In this document: positions 38,847 through 47,300 of the stretch, piece by piece | Numbering within the stretch: position 1 is the first letter of the stretch | Layout of the letters: each line of letters starts with the position of its first letter | Assembly: GCA_031430645.1 (NCBI GenBank) | Contig: JANPBY010000027.1 | Location: forward strand, 4,321-68,320 | Length of the DNA stretch: 64,000 nucleotides | Direction of reading: 5' to 3' | From: JANPBY01 sp031430645 | Lineage (GTDB): Bacteria; Actinomycetota; Actinomycetes; DATJPE01 | The notes under the pieces: model-generated | Told to the model about the DNA's origin: nothing | Databases searched by the model: none | The model's input: the letters and a program-made list of their open reading frames with translations, nothing else | Position numbers and translations under genes: made by a program

Positions 38847-39823
38847 CGGGTCACCTCCACCAGTGGGGTCTCCGGATCGCTGCCGATAGCGGGTTCTGAG
38901 CCGCCAAGCAGCAGGTAGAGCACAGCCATCCGAACCGAGACTCCATTGGTGACCTGCTCGACGATGGTCGAGCGAGCGCCGTCGGCGACGTCCGCGGCGA
39001 TCTCCATGCCTCGGTTCATCGGACCGGGATGCATGACGATGGCGTGGTCCGGGAGCGTCGAGGCGCGTTCGACGTCTAGTCCGTAGCGCCGGCTGTACTC
39101 GGCGCTGCTGGGAAAGAACGAGGCGTTCATTCGCTCCCGTTGCACGCGCAGCATCATGACGACATCACTCTTCGGGAGCGGCCCGTCAAGGTCGTAGGAC
39201 ACGGCGCAGGGCCAGGTATCGACCCCGACAGGCAACAGAGTGGGTGGCGCCACCAAGGTGACCTCTGCTCCGAGGGTGTGCAACAGCAAAACATTGGAAC
39301 GGGCGACCCGGCTGTGCAGGACGTCGCCGACGATGGTGACCCGGCGACCCTCGAGGTCCCCCTTGCCCTCGGCCAAGTGCCGACGCATGGTGAACGCATC
39401 GAGCAGCGCCTGAGTGGGGTGCTCGTGGGTGCCGTCGCCTGCGTTGACCACCGAGCCCCGAATCCACCCACTGTTGGCCAGCCGGTGTGGCGCGCCACTG
39501 GCGCCGTGCCGTACGACGACTGCGTCGGCACCCATCGCCTCCAGCGTCAACGCGGTGTCCTTGAGGCTCTCGCCCTTGGAGACGCTGGACCCTTTGGCCG
39601 TGAAGTTGATGACGTCCGCAGACAGTCGCTTCGCCGCCGCCTCGAAGGAGATGCGGGTGCGCGTGGAGTCCTCGAAGAACAAGTTGACGACCGTACGTCC
39701 GCGCAGGGTCGGGAGCTTACGGATCGGTCGGTCGGCCAGCCGGGCGAGCTCCTCGGCAGTGTCGAGGACAAGGATGGCGTCGTCGCGGGTGAGGTCGGCG
39801 GCTGACACGAGATGCTTCTTCAT
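38843..39823 (-). CDS. pyrB: aspartate carbamoyltransferase catalytic subunit
   Basis: Joins carbamoyl phosphate and aspartate. The 326-residue chain contains the carbamoyl phosphate loop FFEDSTRTRISFEAA, the KGSSVSKGESLKDT loop, and HPTQALLDAFTM. No regulatory pyrI follows. It overlaps the pyrR stop by four bases. Confidence 0.97.
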   Translation of the reverse strand: MKKHLVSAADLTRDDAILVLDTAEELARLADRPIRKLPTLRGRTVVNLFFEDSTRTRISFEAAAKRLSADVINFTAKGSSVSKGESLKDTALTLEAMGADAVVVRHGASGAPHRLANSGWIRGSVVNAGDGTHEHPTQALLDAFTMRRHLAEGKGDLEGRRVTIVGDVLHSRVARSNVLLLHTLGAEVTLVAPPTLLPVGVDTWPCAVSYDLDGPLPKSDVVMMLRVQRERMNASFFPSSAEYSRRYGLDVERASTLPDHAIVMHPGPMNRGMEIAADVADGARSTIVEQVTNGVSVRMAVLYLLLGGSEPAIGSDPETPLVEVTR

Positions 39824-40452
39824 CGGGGCTCCTCCCCGGTCGGCGGGGCAGGGGCGTCGGGATCTCGATCAGCGATGAAGACCCCATCGAGACCGTCGTG
39901 CTCGACGAGCATCACCTTGACCGTCTCTCGATGAGACGTGGGCAGGTTCTTGCCGACGTAGTCGGCCCTGATGGGCAGCTCCCGATGTCCGCGGTCCACG
40001 AGCACCGCGAGCTGGACCGAACGTGGGCGGCCGAGGTCGTCGAGGGCGGTGAGTGCAGATCGGACCGTGCGACCGGAGAACAGCACGTCGTCGATGAGCA
40101 CGACGACCTTGTCGTCGATGCCCCCGGCTGGCACCTCGGTGCGTTCCAGTGCACGCGCGGGCCGCAATCGCAGATCGTCGCGGTACATGGTCACGTCGAG
40201 GCTGCCGACCGGCACCGAGGCGCCTTCGACCTCCGCGATGCGCTCCGCCAACCGCACGGCCAGATCGACGCCCCGGGTGGGGATTCCGAGCAGGACGACA
40301 TCGCGGAGACCCTTGTTGTGCTCAAGGATCTCGTGCGCGATTCGAGTGAGGGCCCGCTGGATCTCGGCGGGTTCGAGGACGGTGCGAGCCCCTGGGGGCG
40401 CCGTGCGCACGGTCTGGTGGGCGGTGGTGCTGGCTCCTGGGACGGCAGTCAT
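39820..40452 (-). CDS. pyrR: bifunctional pyr operon regulator / uracil phosphoribosyltransferase PyrR
   Basis: A UMP-sensing RNA-binding repressor with uracil phosphoribosyltransferase activity, 210 residues. The PRPP loop is VVLIDDVLFSGRTVRSAL, and LLGIPTRGVDLAVRLAERI and HRELPIRADYVGKNLPTS are further family motifs. An N-terminal Ala/Pro/Thr-rich stretch of about 25 residues precedes the core. The gene is first in the operon and carries a very strong AAGGAGG site embedded in a PyrR-binding-type sequence, which suggests autoregulation at translation. Confidence 0.95.
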   Translation of the reverse strand: MTAVPGASTTAHQTVRTAPPGARTVLEPAEIQRALTRIAHEILEHNKGLRDVVLLGIPTRGVDLAVRLAERIAEVEGASVPVGSLDVTMYRDDLRLRPARALERTEVPAGGIDDKVVVLIDDVLFSGRTVRSALTALDDLGRPRSVQLAVLVDRGHRELPIRADYVGKNLPTSHRETVKVMLVEHDGLDGVFIADRDPDAPAPPTGEEPR

Positions 40453-40489
40453 CCGTCGCAGACCTCCTTCCCCGCCTCTCAGGACGGGT
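40453..40489 (-). promoter_or_regulatory. PyrR RNA-binding site overlapping the pyrR ribosome binding site
   Basis: On the minus strand the leader reads GTCCTGAGAGGCG (GTCCTGAGAGGC at 40485-40474), which fits the PyrR target consensus (A)RUCCnGnGAGGYU, followed at once by GGGAAGGAGG. CCCGTC pairs with GGCGGG to close a hexaloop, and CCGTC could also pair with GACGG next to the ATG. The AAGGAGG site (40469-40463) lies within the element, so bound PyrR would block ribosome access, as proposed for mycobacterial pyrR. Confidence 0.75.
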
Positions 40490-40513
40490 CGTTAAAGGAT
40501 GTCGAAAACTGGC

Positions 40514-40581
40514 TTCGATCACTATCGAACGGCCCTCACGCTACCAGGGGATGTGGGGTCGTCCGAACGGCCCTTTCGGAC
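40514..40581. promoter_or_regulatory. two palindromes in the pyrR-bldD divergent promoter region
   Basis: TTCGATCACTATCGAA (40514-40529) is a 6-bp inverted repeat with a 4-bp spacer, and GTCCGAA (40561-40567) with TTCGGAC (40575-40581) forms a 7-bp inverted repeat. Both lie in the 232-bp region between divergent pyrR and bldD and are candidates for operators or promoter-proximal stems. No regulator is assigned. Confidence 0.35.
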
Positions 40582-40618
40582 CCGAAACGCTTGCACAACG
40601 ACGGTCACCCTCCGTAAC

Positions 40619-40633
40619 GTCACGGTGAGTGAC
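40619..40633 (+). promoter_or_regulatory. BldD-box-like palindrome upstream of bldD
   Basis: GTCACGGTGAGTGAC matches the Streptomyces BldD consensus NTNACNC(A/T)GNGTNAN, as I recall it, at every defined position but one (G for C). It lies 51-66 bp before the bldD start, which fits negative autoregulation as in Streptomyces. It could also affect the divergent pyr operon. Confidence 0.6.
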
Positions 40634-40684
40634 CGAGCTCCACGCCCGGTGACGCTCGTGCCCTGAGGGGGGTGCCGTCCACGA

Positions 40685-41176
40685 ATGACGACTGATTACG
40701 CGCGTGCGCTGGGGTCGCGGTTGCGAGCCATCCGCACCCAGCAAGGGCTCTCGCTACACGGAGTCGAGGAGAAGTCCGACGGACGCTGGAAAGCTGTCGT
40801 CGTGGGTTCGTACGAGCGCGGAGACCGCGCCGTCACCGTTCAGCGACTCGCTGAATTGGCCGACTTTTACGCAGTGCCAGTGGGGGAACTCCTGCCAGGG
40901 GGGGCCGGGGCTGGCTCCGCTGAACCACCGCCACGACTGGTCATCGACCTTGAGCGACTTGGACGAGTACCCGCCGAGAAGGCTGGTCCTCTCGCACGCT
41001 ATTGCTCCACGATCCAGAGCCAACGCGGTGACTACAACGGCCGGGTGCTCTCCGTCCGTTCCGACGATCTACGCACTCTCGGGGTGATCTACGACCAGTC
41101 ACCCAGCGTGCTCGTCGAGCAGTTCATCGCCTGGGGCGTGCTGGACCCTGACGCCCGGCGCGCGATCCTCGACTGA
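40685..41176 (+). CDS. bldD: BldD-type c-di-GMP-responsive transcriptional regulator
   Basis: Developmental regulator of 163 residues. The N-terminal XRE-type helix-turn-helix (about 3-72) includes ALGSRLRAIRTQQGLSLHGV and SYERGDRAVTVQRLAELADF. The C-terminal domain holds the c-di-GMP signature RGD (114-116), eight residues, then RSDD (125-128), the same numbering as in Streptomyces. In that genus a c-di-GMP tetramer glues two BldD subunits and activates repression of sporulation genes. It diverges from pyrR, as in Streptomyces. A BldD-like box lies upstream. Confidence 0.94.
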   Translation: MTTDYARALGSRLRAIRTQQGLSLHGVEEKSDGRWKAVVVGSYERGDRAVTVQRLAELADFYAVPVGELLPGGAGAGSAEPPPRLVIDLERLGRVPAEKAGPLARYCSTIQSQRGDYNGRVLSVRSDDLRTLGVIYDQSPSVLVEQFIAWGVLDPDARRAILD

Positions 41177-41280
41177 CCCCAGCTGCGCTGAGCGCACAGT
41201 CAAAGGCAAGGGCGCAGCAACGAGGCAGGAATGGACCCCCAAGTCACGTGGCCTCTCGACGTGGCCGAGGCCTGCGCTCG

Positions 41281-41339
41281 AGAAGTGTGCAAAAGGGAGC
41301 CCTCCGAGGCCCTTCGGAACCTCCCTTTTGGACACTTCT
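41281..41339. terminator. long inverted repeat between convergent bldD and pyk
   Basis: AGAAGTGTGCAAAAGGGAG (41281-41299) and CTCCCTTTTGGACACTTCT (41321-41339) pair over 19 bp with one mismatch; an inner TCCGA/TCGGA stem lies in the loop. It sits between two converging genes, so a bidirectional terminator is the simplest reading. However, the T-run is inside the stem rather than after it, so a repeat element is possible too. A smaller GGCCTC/GAGGCC stem lies at 41250-41272. Confidence 0.55.
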
Positions 41340-41410
41340 GCCGCCAGGCCCGCTCCCCGTTGCCGCGCTCTTGCTCGTGCCCTTGCCCTTGACCTCGACC
41401 TTGGTCAACC

Positions 41411-42850
41411 TCAGGTGTAGGCGGGTGCCATCAGACCGACTGCGTCGCCCATTCGGTGCACGCGCATGGCGTTGGTCGAGCCAGGGATCCCAGGAGGAGA
41501 TCCAGCGACGATGACCACCGCGTCACCGATCTCGCACCGACCGATGTTGAGCAGCGCGGCATCGACCTGCTTGACCATCTCGTCGGTGTGCCGCACCGAG
41601 GGCACGAGAAAGGTTTCAACACCCCAGGCCACGGCGAGCTGACTGCGCACAGCGGGGTCTGGCGTGAACGCGAGCAACGGGATGGGGGAACGGTGCCGTG
41701 CCAACCGGTGCGCAGACCCGCCCGTTTCGGTGAAGGCAACGAGGAACTTGGCACCGACGATCGCCCCGACCCGAGCGGCTGACTCGCAGATCGCCCCAGG
41801 AGTGCTCGTCGGTCGTCCACGGAGAATAGGGAGATGGTCTCGCGAACCCTCCTCCGCCGTGGTGATGATTCTGGCCATCGTCTCGACGGTCTCGATCGGG
41901 TAGCGCCCTACTGAGGTCTCTCCCGAGAGCATCAAGGCGTCGGCACCATCGAGCACCGCGTTGGCGACGTCGGACGCCTCCGCGCGCGTCGGCCGGGACG
42001 CTCCGATCATCGACTCCAGCATCTGGGTCGCAACGATGACCGGCTTGGCCTTCTCACGGGCTGCCGCCACTGTGGCCTTTTGGACGAGTGGAACCTGCTC
42101 GAGTGGCAGCTCGACCCCGAGGTCTCCTCGAGCGACCATCACTCCGTCAAAGGCATCCACGATGGCGTGAATGTTGTCGACAGCCTGCGGCTTCTCGATC
42201 TTGGCGAACACCGGGAGGCGGACGCCAGCCTCGTCCATGATCTGGTGGACGGCGACAATGTCCTGGGCCGAGCGGACGAAGGACAAGGCGACGAGGTCGG
42301 CACGCAACGACAAAGCCCAGCGCAGATCCTCCATGTCCTTGTCCGACATCGCCGGAACTGACACGGCCACGCCAGGCAGGTTGAGACCCTTGTGATCGGA
42401 GACCATGCCGCCCTCGATGACCTCGGTCACGACGCGAGGACCGTCGACCTCGACAACCAGGACGCTCACCTTGCCATCGTCGATCAAGATTTTGTCACCG
42501 ACCGCGCAGTCGCCGGGTAGACCCGAGTACGTCGTCGAGCAGACACTCGCATCACCCGGCACGTCTTCGGTGGTGATCGTGAACCTGGAGCCGTTCTGCA
42601 GCAGCTGGGGTCCGGAGGCGAACGCACCGAGCCGAATCTTGGGACCCTGCAAGTCGACGAGGATGCCGACGCCGCGGCCGGCCTCGTCTGCTGCCTGTCG
42701 AACGTTGCGATAGACCGCCTCATGCACCTCATAGGTGCCGTGGCTGAGATTCAGCCGAGCCACATCCATCCCCGCCGCAACGAGGTCCCGGATCTGGTCG
42801 AGGGATGAGGTGGAAGGTCCGAGAGTGCAGACGATCTTGGCGCGGCGCAT
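41411..42850 (-). CDS. pyk: pyruvate kinase
   Basis: Final glycolytic step, PEP plus ADP to pyruvate plus ATP. The 479 residues begin MRRAKIVCTLGPSTSSLDQI and contain the barrel motif PVFAKIEKPQAVDNIHAIVD with the catalytic lysine, VMVARGDLGVELPLEQVP, and MLESMIGASRPTRAEASDVANAV written here in part. The C-terminal effector domain follows. It lies 33 bp downstream of gltD. Confidence 0.96.
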   Translation of the reverse strand: MRRAKIVCTLGPSTSSLDQIRDLVAAGMDVARLNLSHGTYEVHEAVYRNVRQAADEAGRGVGILVDLQGPKIRLGAFASGPQLLQNGSRFTITTEDVPGDASVCSTTYSGLPGDCAVGDKILIDDGKVSVLVVEVDGPRVVTEVIEGGMVSDHKGLNLPGVAVSVPAMSDKDMEDLRWALSLRADLVALSFVRSAQDIVAVHQIMDEAGVRLPVFAKIEKPQAVDNIHAIVDAFDGVMVARGDLGVELPLEQVPLVQKATVAAAREKAKPVIVATQMLESMIGASRPTRAEASDVANAVLDGADALMLSGETSVGRYPIETVETMARIITTAEEGSRDHLPILRGRPTSTPGAICESAARVGAIVGAKFLVAFTETGGSAHRLARHRSPIPLLAFTPDPAVRSQLAVAWGVETFLVPSVRHTDEMVKQVDAALLNIGRCEIGDAVVIVAGSPPGIPGSTNAMRVHRMGDAVGLMAPAYT

Positions 42851-42883
42851 GGGCTTGACTCTATCGATGGGTGACTGGACCCT

Positions 42884-44335
42884 TCAGGCCGTGAGCGGCC
42901 GGGCGAAGGGGGAGATCGGTGCAGGCAGCACCGTAGAGCCCGCCAGGTGTCGGTCGACAGCCGCAGCACACGAGCGACCCTCGGCGATCGCCCACACGAT
43001 CAAGGACTGGCCACGACCCGCGTCACCAGCAACAAACACGCCCGGCACGTTGGTCTCGTAGGAATTGTCGCGAGCGACGGCGCCTCGCGCATCGAGGTCG
43101 ACTCCGAGCTGATCGATGAGGCCTCCTGATTCCGGGCCGGCAAAGCCCATGGCCAAAAGGACAAGGTCAGCCGGCAAGTCGCGCTCGGTCCCTGCGACCT
43201 CAGCGAAGCGGCCATCCACCGTCTCGACCTCGACGATGCGAAGCGCTCGCAGCTGACCATTGCTGCCCAGGAAGGCTTGTGTCGAAACAGCAAAGACGCG
43301 ATCGCCGCCTTCTTCGTGAGCGCTGGAGGTGCGATAGATCAGGGGGTAGGTCGGCCAGGGCTGGGTTCCTGGACGTTGCCCCGGCGGCGTTGGCATGATC
43401 TCGAGCTGGGTGACCGATGAAGCGCCCTGCCTGTGGGCTGTACCGAGGCAGTCCGCGCCAGTGTCCCCGCCGCCAAGGATTACGACGTGCTTCCCGGCCG
43501 CGCTGATCGGCGGTTCGTCGAAGTCGCCCTCCTGGACCCGGTTGGCCCAAGGCAGGAACTCCATGGCTTGGTGGATGCCGGACAGCTCACGGCCCTCGAT
43601 GGGAAGGTCCCGCGCCCGTGTGGCTCCGGTCGCGACGACCACAGCGTCATAGCGCTTGCGCAGGTCCGCACCCGTGAGATCCAAGCCGATGGTTACTCCC
43701 GACCGGAATCGAGTTCCTTCCGCCTCCATCTGCTTCAACCGGCGGTCCAGATGCCGCTTCTCCATCTTGAACTCCGGGATTCCGTAGCGGAGCAGTCCCC
43801 CGATTCGGTCGGCCCGTTCGAAGACGACGACCGTGTGTCCGGCGCGGGTCAGTTGTTGAGCAGTCGCCAGTCCCGCGGGGCCGGAGCCGATCACCGCCAC
43901 CGTGGATCCGGAGAGCCGCGTCGGCGCCTTCGGCTCCAACCAGCCCTCGTCCCACGCGCGGTCGACGATCTCGACCTCCACCTGCTTGATCGTCACTGGA
44001 TCGGCGTTGATCCCCAGGACACAGGCCGTTTCACAAGGCGCCGGGCACAACCGCCCGGTGAACTCCGGGAAGTTGTTCGTTGCATGCAATCGTTCCGACG
44101 CTTCGTGCCAGTCGCCACGCCAAACCAGGTCATTCCACTCGGGGATGAGGTTGCCCAGCGGGCACCCCTGGTGGCAGAACGGGATGCCGCAGTCCATGCA
44201 CCGCCCGGCCTGAGCTCGCAGCGTTGAGCCATCCATCGCCTCATTGACCTCACGCCAATCCAGGATGCGGATGTCCACCGGACGACGGGCAGGGGTCTGT
44301 CGAGGTGTTGTCAGGAACCCCTTCGGGTCAGCCAT
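42884..44335 (-). CDS. gltD: glutamate synthase small subunit
   Basis: NADPH-dependent FAD subunit of GOGAT, 483 residues. An N-terminal Fe-S region has cysteines in CMDCGIPFCHQGCPLGN and CPAPCETACVLG. Two Rossmann motifs follow: VAVIGSGPAGLATAQQL for FAD and VVILGGGDTGADCLGTAHRQ for NADPH. It overlaps the gltB stop by eight bases. Confidence 0.97.
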   Translation of the reverse strand: MADPKGFLTTPRQTPARRPVDIRILDWREVNEAMDGSTLRAQAGRCMDCGIPFCHQGCPLGNLIPEWNDLVWRGDWHEASERLHATNNFPEFTGRLCPAPCETACVLGINADPVTIKQVEVEIVDRAWDEGWLEPKAPTRLSGSTVAVIGSGPAGLATAQQLTRAGHTVVVFERADRIGGLLRYGIPEFKMEKRHLDRRLKQMEAEGTRFRSGVTIGLDLTGADLRKRYDAVVVATGATRARDLPIEGRELSGIHQAMEFLPWANRVQEGDFDEPPISAAGKHVVILGGGDTGADCLGTAHRQGASSVTQLEIMPTPPGQRPGTQPWPTYPLIYRTSSAHEEGGDRVFAVSTQAFLGSNGQLRALRIVEVETVDGRFAEVAGTERDLPADLVLLAMGFAGPESGGLIDQLGVDLDARGAVARDNSYETNVPGVFVAGDAGRGQSLIVWAIAEGRSCAAAVDRHLAGSTVLPAPISPFARPLTA

Positions 44336-47300
44336 GCGAGGCCTCCATGACGGCGAGATCGACGTCTACTCCCTCTCGCAAGGCGCGCAGCCGCGCCGCG
44401 AGCACTCTCTTGTAGTCCCTGGGCATGACCTTGGTGAACCGTGGCAGAGCCGCGTCCGCGTCCTCGAGCAACCGAGTTGCTACACCGGAGTCGGTCTCCT
44501 CACTGTGTCGCCGCAAGACATCAAGCAGGAAGGCAAGATCCTCGCCATCCAGGGGGTCAAGATCGACCATGTCCCGGTTGACACAGCGGTCGTCCAGATC
44601 GAGGACATAGGCGGCTCCGCCGCTCATCCCCGCCGCCAAGTTACGTCCGGTCGGGCCAAGGATCACTGCCCGACCACCCGTCATGTATTCGCACGCATGG
44701 TCACCCACGCCCTCGACGACCGCTGTGGCGCCGGAGTTGCGCACGCAGAATCGCTCACCGACGGTGCCGCGCACGAAGAGTTCGCCGGATGTCGCCCCGT
44801 ACAACAGCACATTGCCGGCGATCGTCTGGTGCTCAGGCACGAAGGTCGCGGTCCGCGGAGGTCGGACGACGACTCGTCCTCCGGAGAGACCCTTGCCGAC
44901 GTAGTCGTTGGCATCGCCCTCGAGCCGCAGCGTGACCCCAGGGGGCAGGAAGGCGCCGAAGGACTGCCCGGCTGACCCGACAAACGTGAGGTCGATCGTT
45001 CCGTCCGGAAGGCCCTTGCCACCAAAGCGCCGCGTGACCTCGTGACCGAGCATGGTCCCGACGGTGCGGTTGACATTGCGAACGGTGAGCTGGGCGCGCA
45101 CGGGAACTCCGGACTCGAAGGTCTCGGCGGCCAGAGCAATGAGCTGGTGGTCGAGCGCTCGGTCAAGTCCGTGGTCCTGAGCGATCTGACTGCTACGCGA
45201 AGCGCCTTCTGGCAGGTCCGGCACGTGCAGGATCGGCGTGAGGTCCAGCCCGCTGGCCTTCCAGTGCTCGACCGCTGTACGGGTGTCGAGAGTCTCGGCT
45301 CGACCGATCGCCTCCTCCAACGAACGGAAGCCCAGCCCGGCCAGGATCTCCCGCACTTCGTCGGCGATGTAGGTGAAGAACGTCTCGACAAACTCCGGTT
45401 GTCCGGTGAATCGCCGACGCAGCTCGGGATTCTGGGTGGCCACACCAACCGGGCAGGTATCCAGATGGCAGACGCGCATCATCACGCACCCGCTCACCAC
45501 AAGCGGCGCCGTGGCGAAGCCGTACTCCTCCGCACCCAGGAGCGCAGCAATCACTACGTCACGCCCGGTCTTGAGCTGCCCGTCGGCCTGAACCACGATC
45601 CGGTCCCGTAGCCCGTTGAGCAACAGCGTCTGCTGGGTCTCGGCGAGCCCCAGCTCCCAGGGCGCACCTGCATGCTTAAGCGAGGTCAACGGCGAGGCGC
45701 CGGTGCCCCCATCGTGCCCCGAGATGAGCACCACGTCGGCGTGCGCCTTGGACACGCCGGCAGCGACCGTCCCGACCCCGACCTCGGAGACGAGCTTCAC
45801 GTGTATGCGTGCGCGTGGGTTGGCGTTCTTGAGGTCGTGGATGAGCTGGGCCAGATCCTCGATGGAATAGATGTCGTGGTGCGGCGGCGGTGAGATCAGT
45901 CCCACGCCCGGCGTCGAGTGTCGGGTCCGCGCGATCCAGGGATACACCTTGTGAGCTGGCAGCTGGCCGCCCTCGCCGGGCTTGGCCCCCTGCGCCATCT
46001 TGATCTGGATGTCGTCCGCGTTGACGAGGTACTCGCTGGTCACCCCGAACCGTCCGCTCGCTACTTGCTTGACCGCCGATCGCTTGGAGTCCCCATTCGG
46101 AAGGGGTTGATAGCGGTCGGGGTCCTCCCCTCCTTCACCTGTGTTGGACTTCCCGCCCAACCGGTTCATCGCGACCGCGAGAGTCTCGTGCGCTTCCTGG
46201 CTGATCGAGCCGTAAGACATGGCCCCTGTCGAGAACCGTCGGACGATCGACGTGGTCGCTTCGACCTCGTCGATGGGCACGGGTGGGCGGATGCCGTCCC
46301 GGAAGGCGAAGAGCCCACGCAACGTCATGAGTCGCTCGGACTGTTCGTCGACCCGGGCGGTGTACTCCTTGAAGACGTCATACCGCTTCGCCCTCGTCGA
46401 GTGCTGGAGCCGGAAAACGGTCTCCGGATCGAACAGGTGCGGTTCCCCCTCCCTGCGCCATTGGTACTCGCCGCCGACGTCGAGCCGACGATGGGCTGCC
46501 GCAATACCCGACGCCGGGTAAGCCACCGCGTGCCGGCGAGCGACCTCTTCGGCCACGAGGTCCATCCCCACCCCGCCCAAGACGGAGTTCGTTCCGGTGA
46601 ACCAACGGTCCACAACGTCCTGGGCCAGGCCGACCGCTTGGAAAACCTGAGCCCCCCGGTAGGAGGCAACAGTGGAGATGCCCATCTTGGACATCACCTT
46701 GAGGACACCCTTGCCGAGTGCCTTGATCAGGTTCCGGATGGCTTGCTCAGGCGTCACCGCCCCCAGGGCACCGCTTCGGGCCAGGTCCTCAGCGCTTTCC
46801 ATGGCGAGATAGGGATTCACCGCGGCAGCGCCATAGCCAATGAGCAGGGCCACATGGTGAACTTCGCGGACGTCGCCCGCTTCCACGAGCATCGATACGT
46901 GGCTGCGACGCTTGGTCCGAGTCAAGTGGTGGTGGACTGCGGAGGTAAGGAGCAGGGACGGGATCGGTGCCAGCGTGGCATCGGAATCACGATCGCTCAG
47001 GACGAGAAAACGAGCGCCGGCGTCGATGGCCGTGGAGACCTCCGAGCAGATCTGCTCCAGTCGCCGTTCGAGGCCAGCTCCTCCACCGTCGACGTCATAG
47101 AGCCCGCTGACCTTGAGACTGGCAAAGCCGGGCAGATCGCCATCGGCGTTGATGTGCAGGATCTTGGCGAGCTCGTCATTGTCGATGACGGGAAAGGGCA
47201 GGACGACCTGGCGGCATGAAGCAGGGCCTGGCTGCAGGATGTTCCCCTCAGGACCGATGAGCGTGCCGAGTGAGGTGACGAGCTCCTCCCGGATCGCATC

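Noticed and set aside
45918..47219. A 433-codon plus-strand open frame inside gltB
   Set aside because: It lies wholly antisense to the clearly conserved gltB coding sequence and has no family-like motifs; long antisense frames are expected in very GC-rich DNA.
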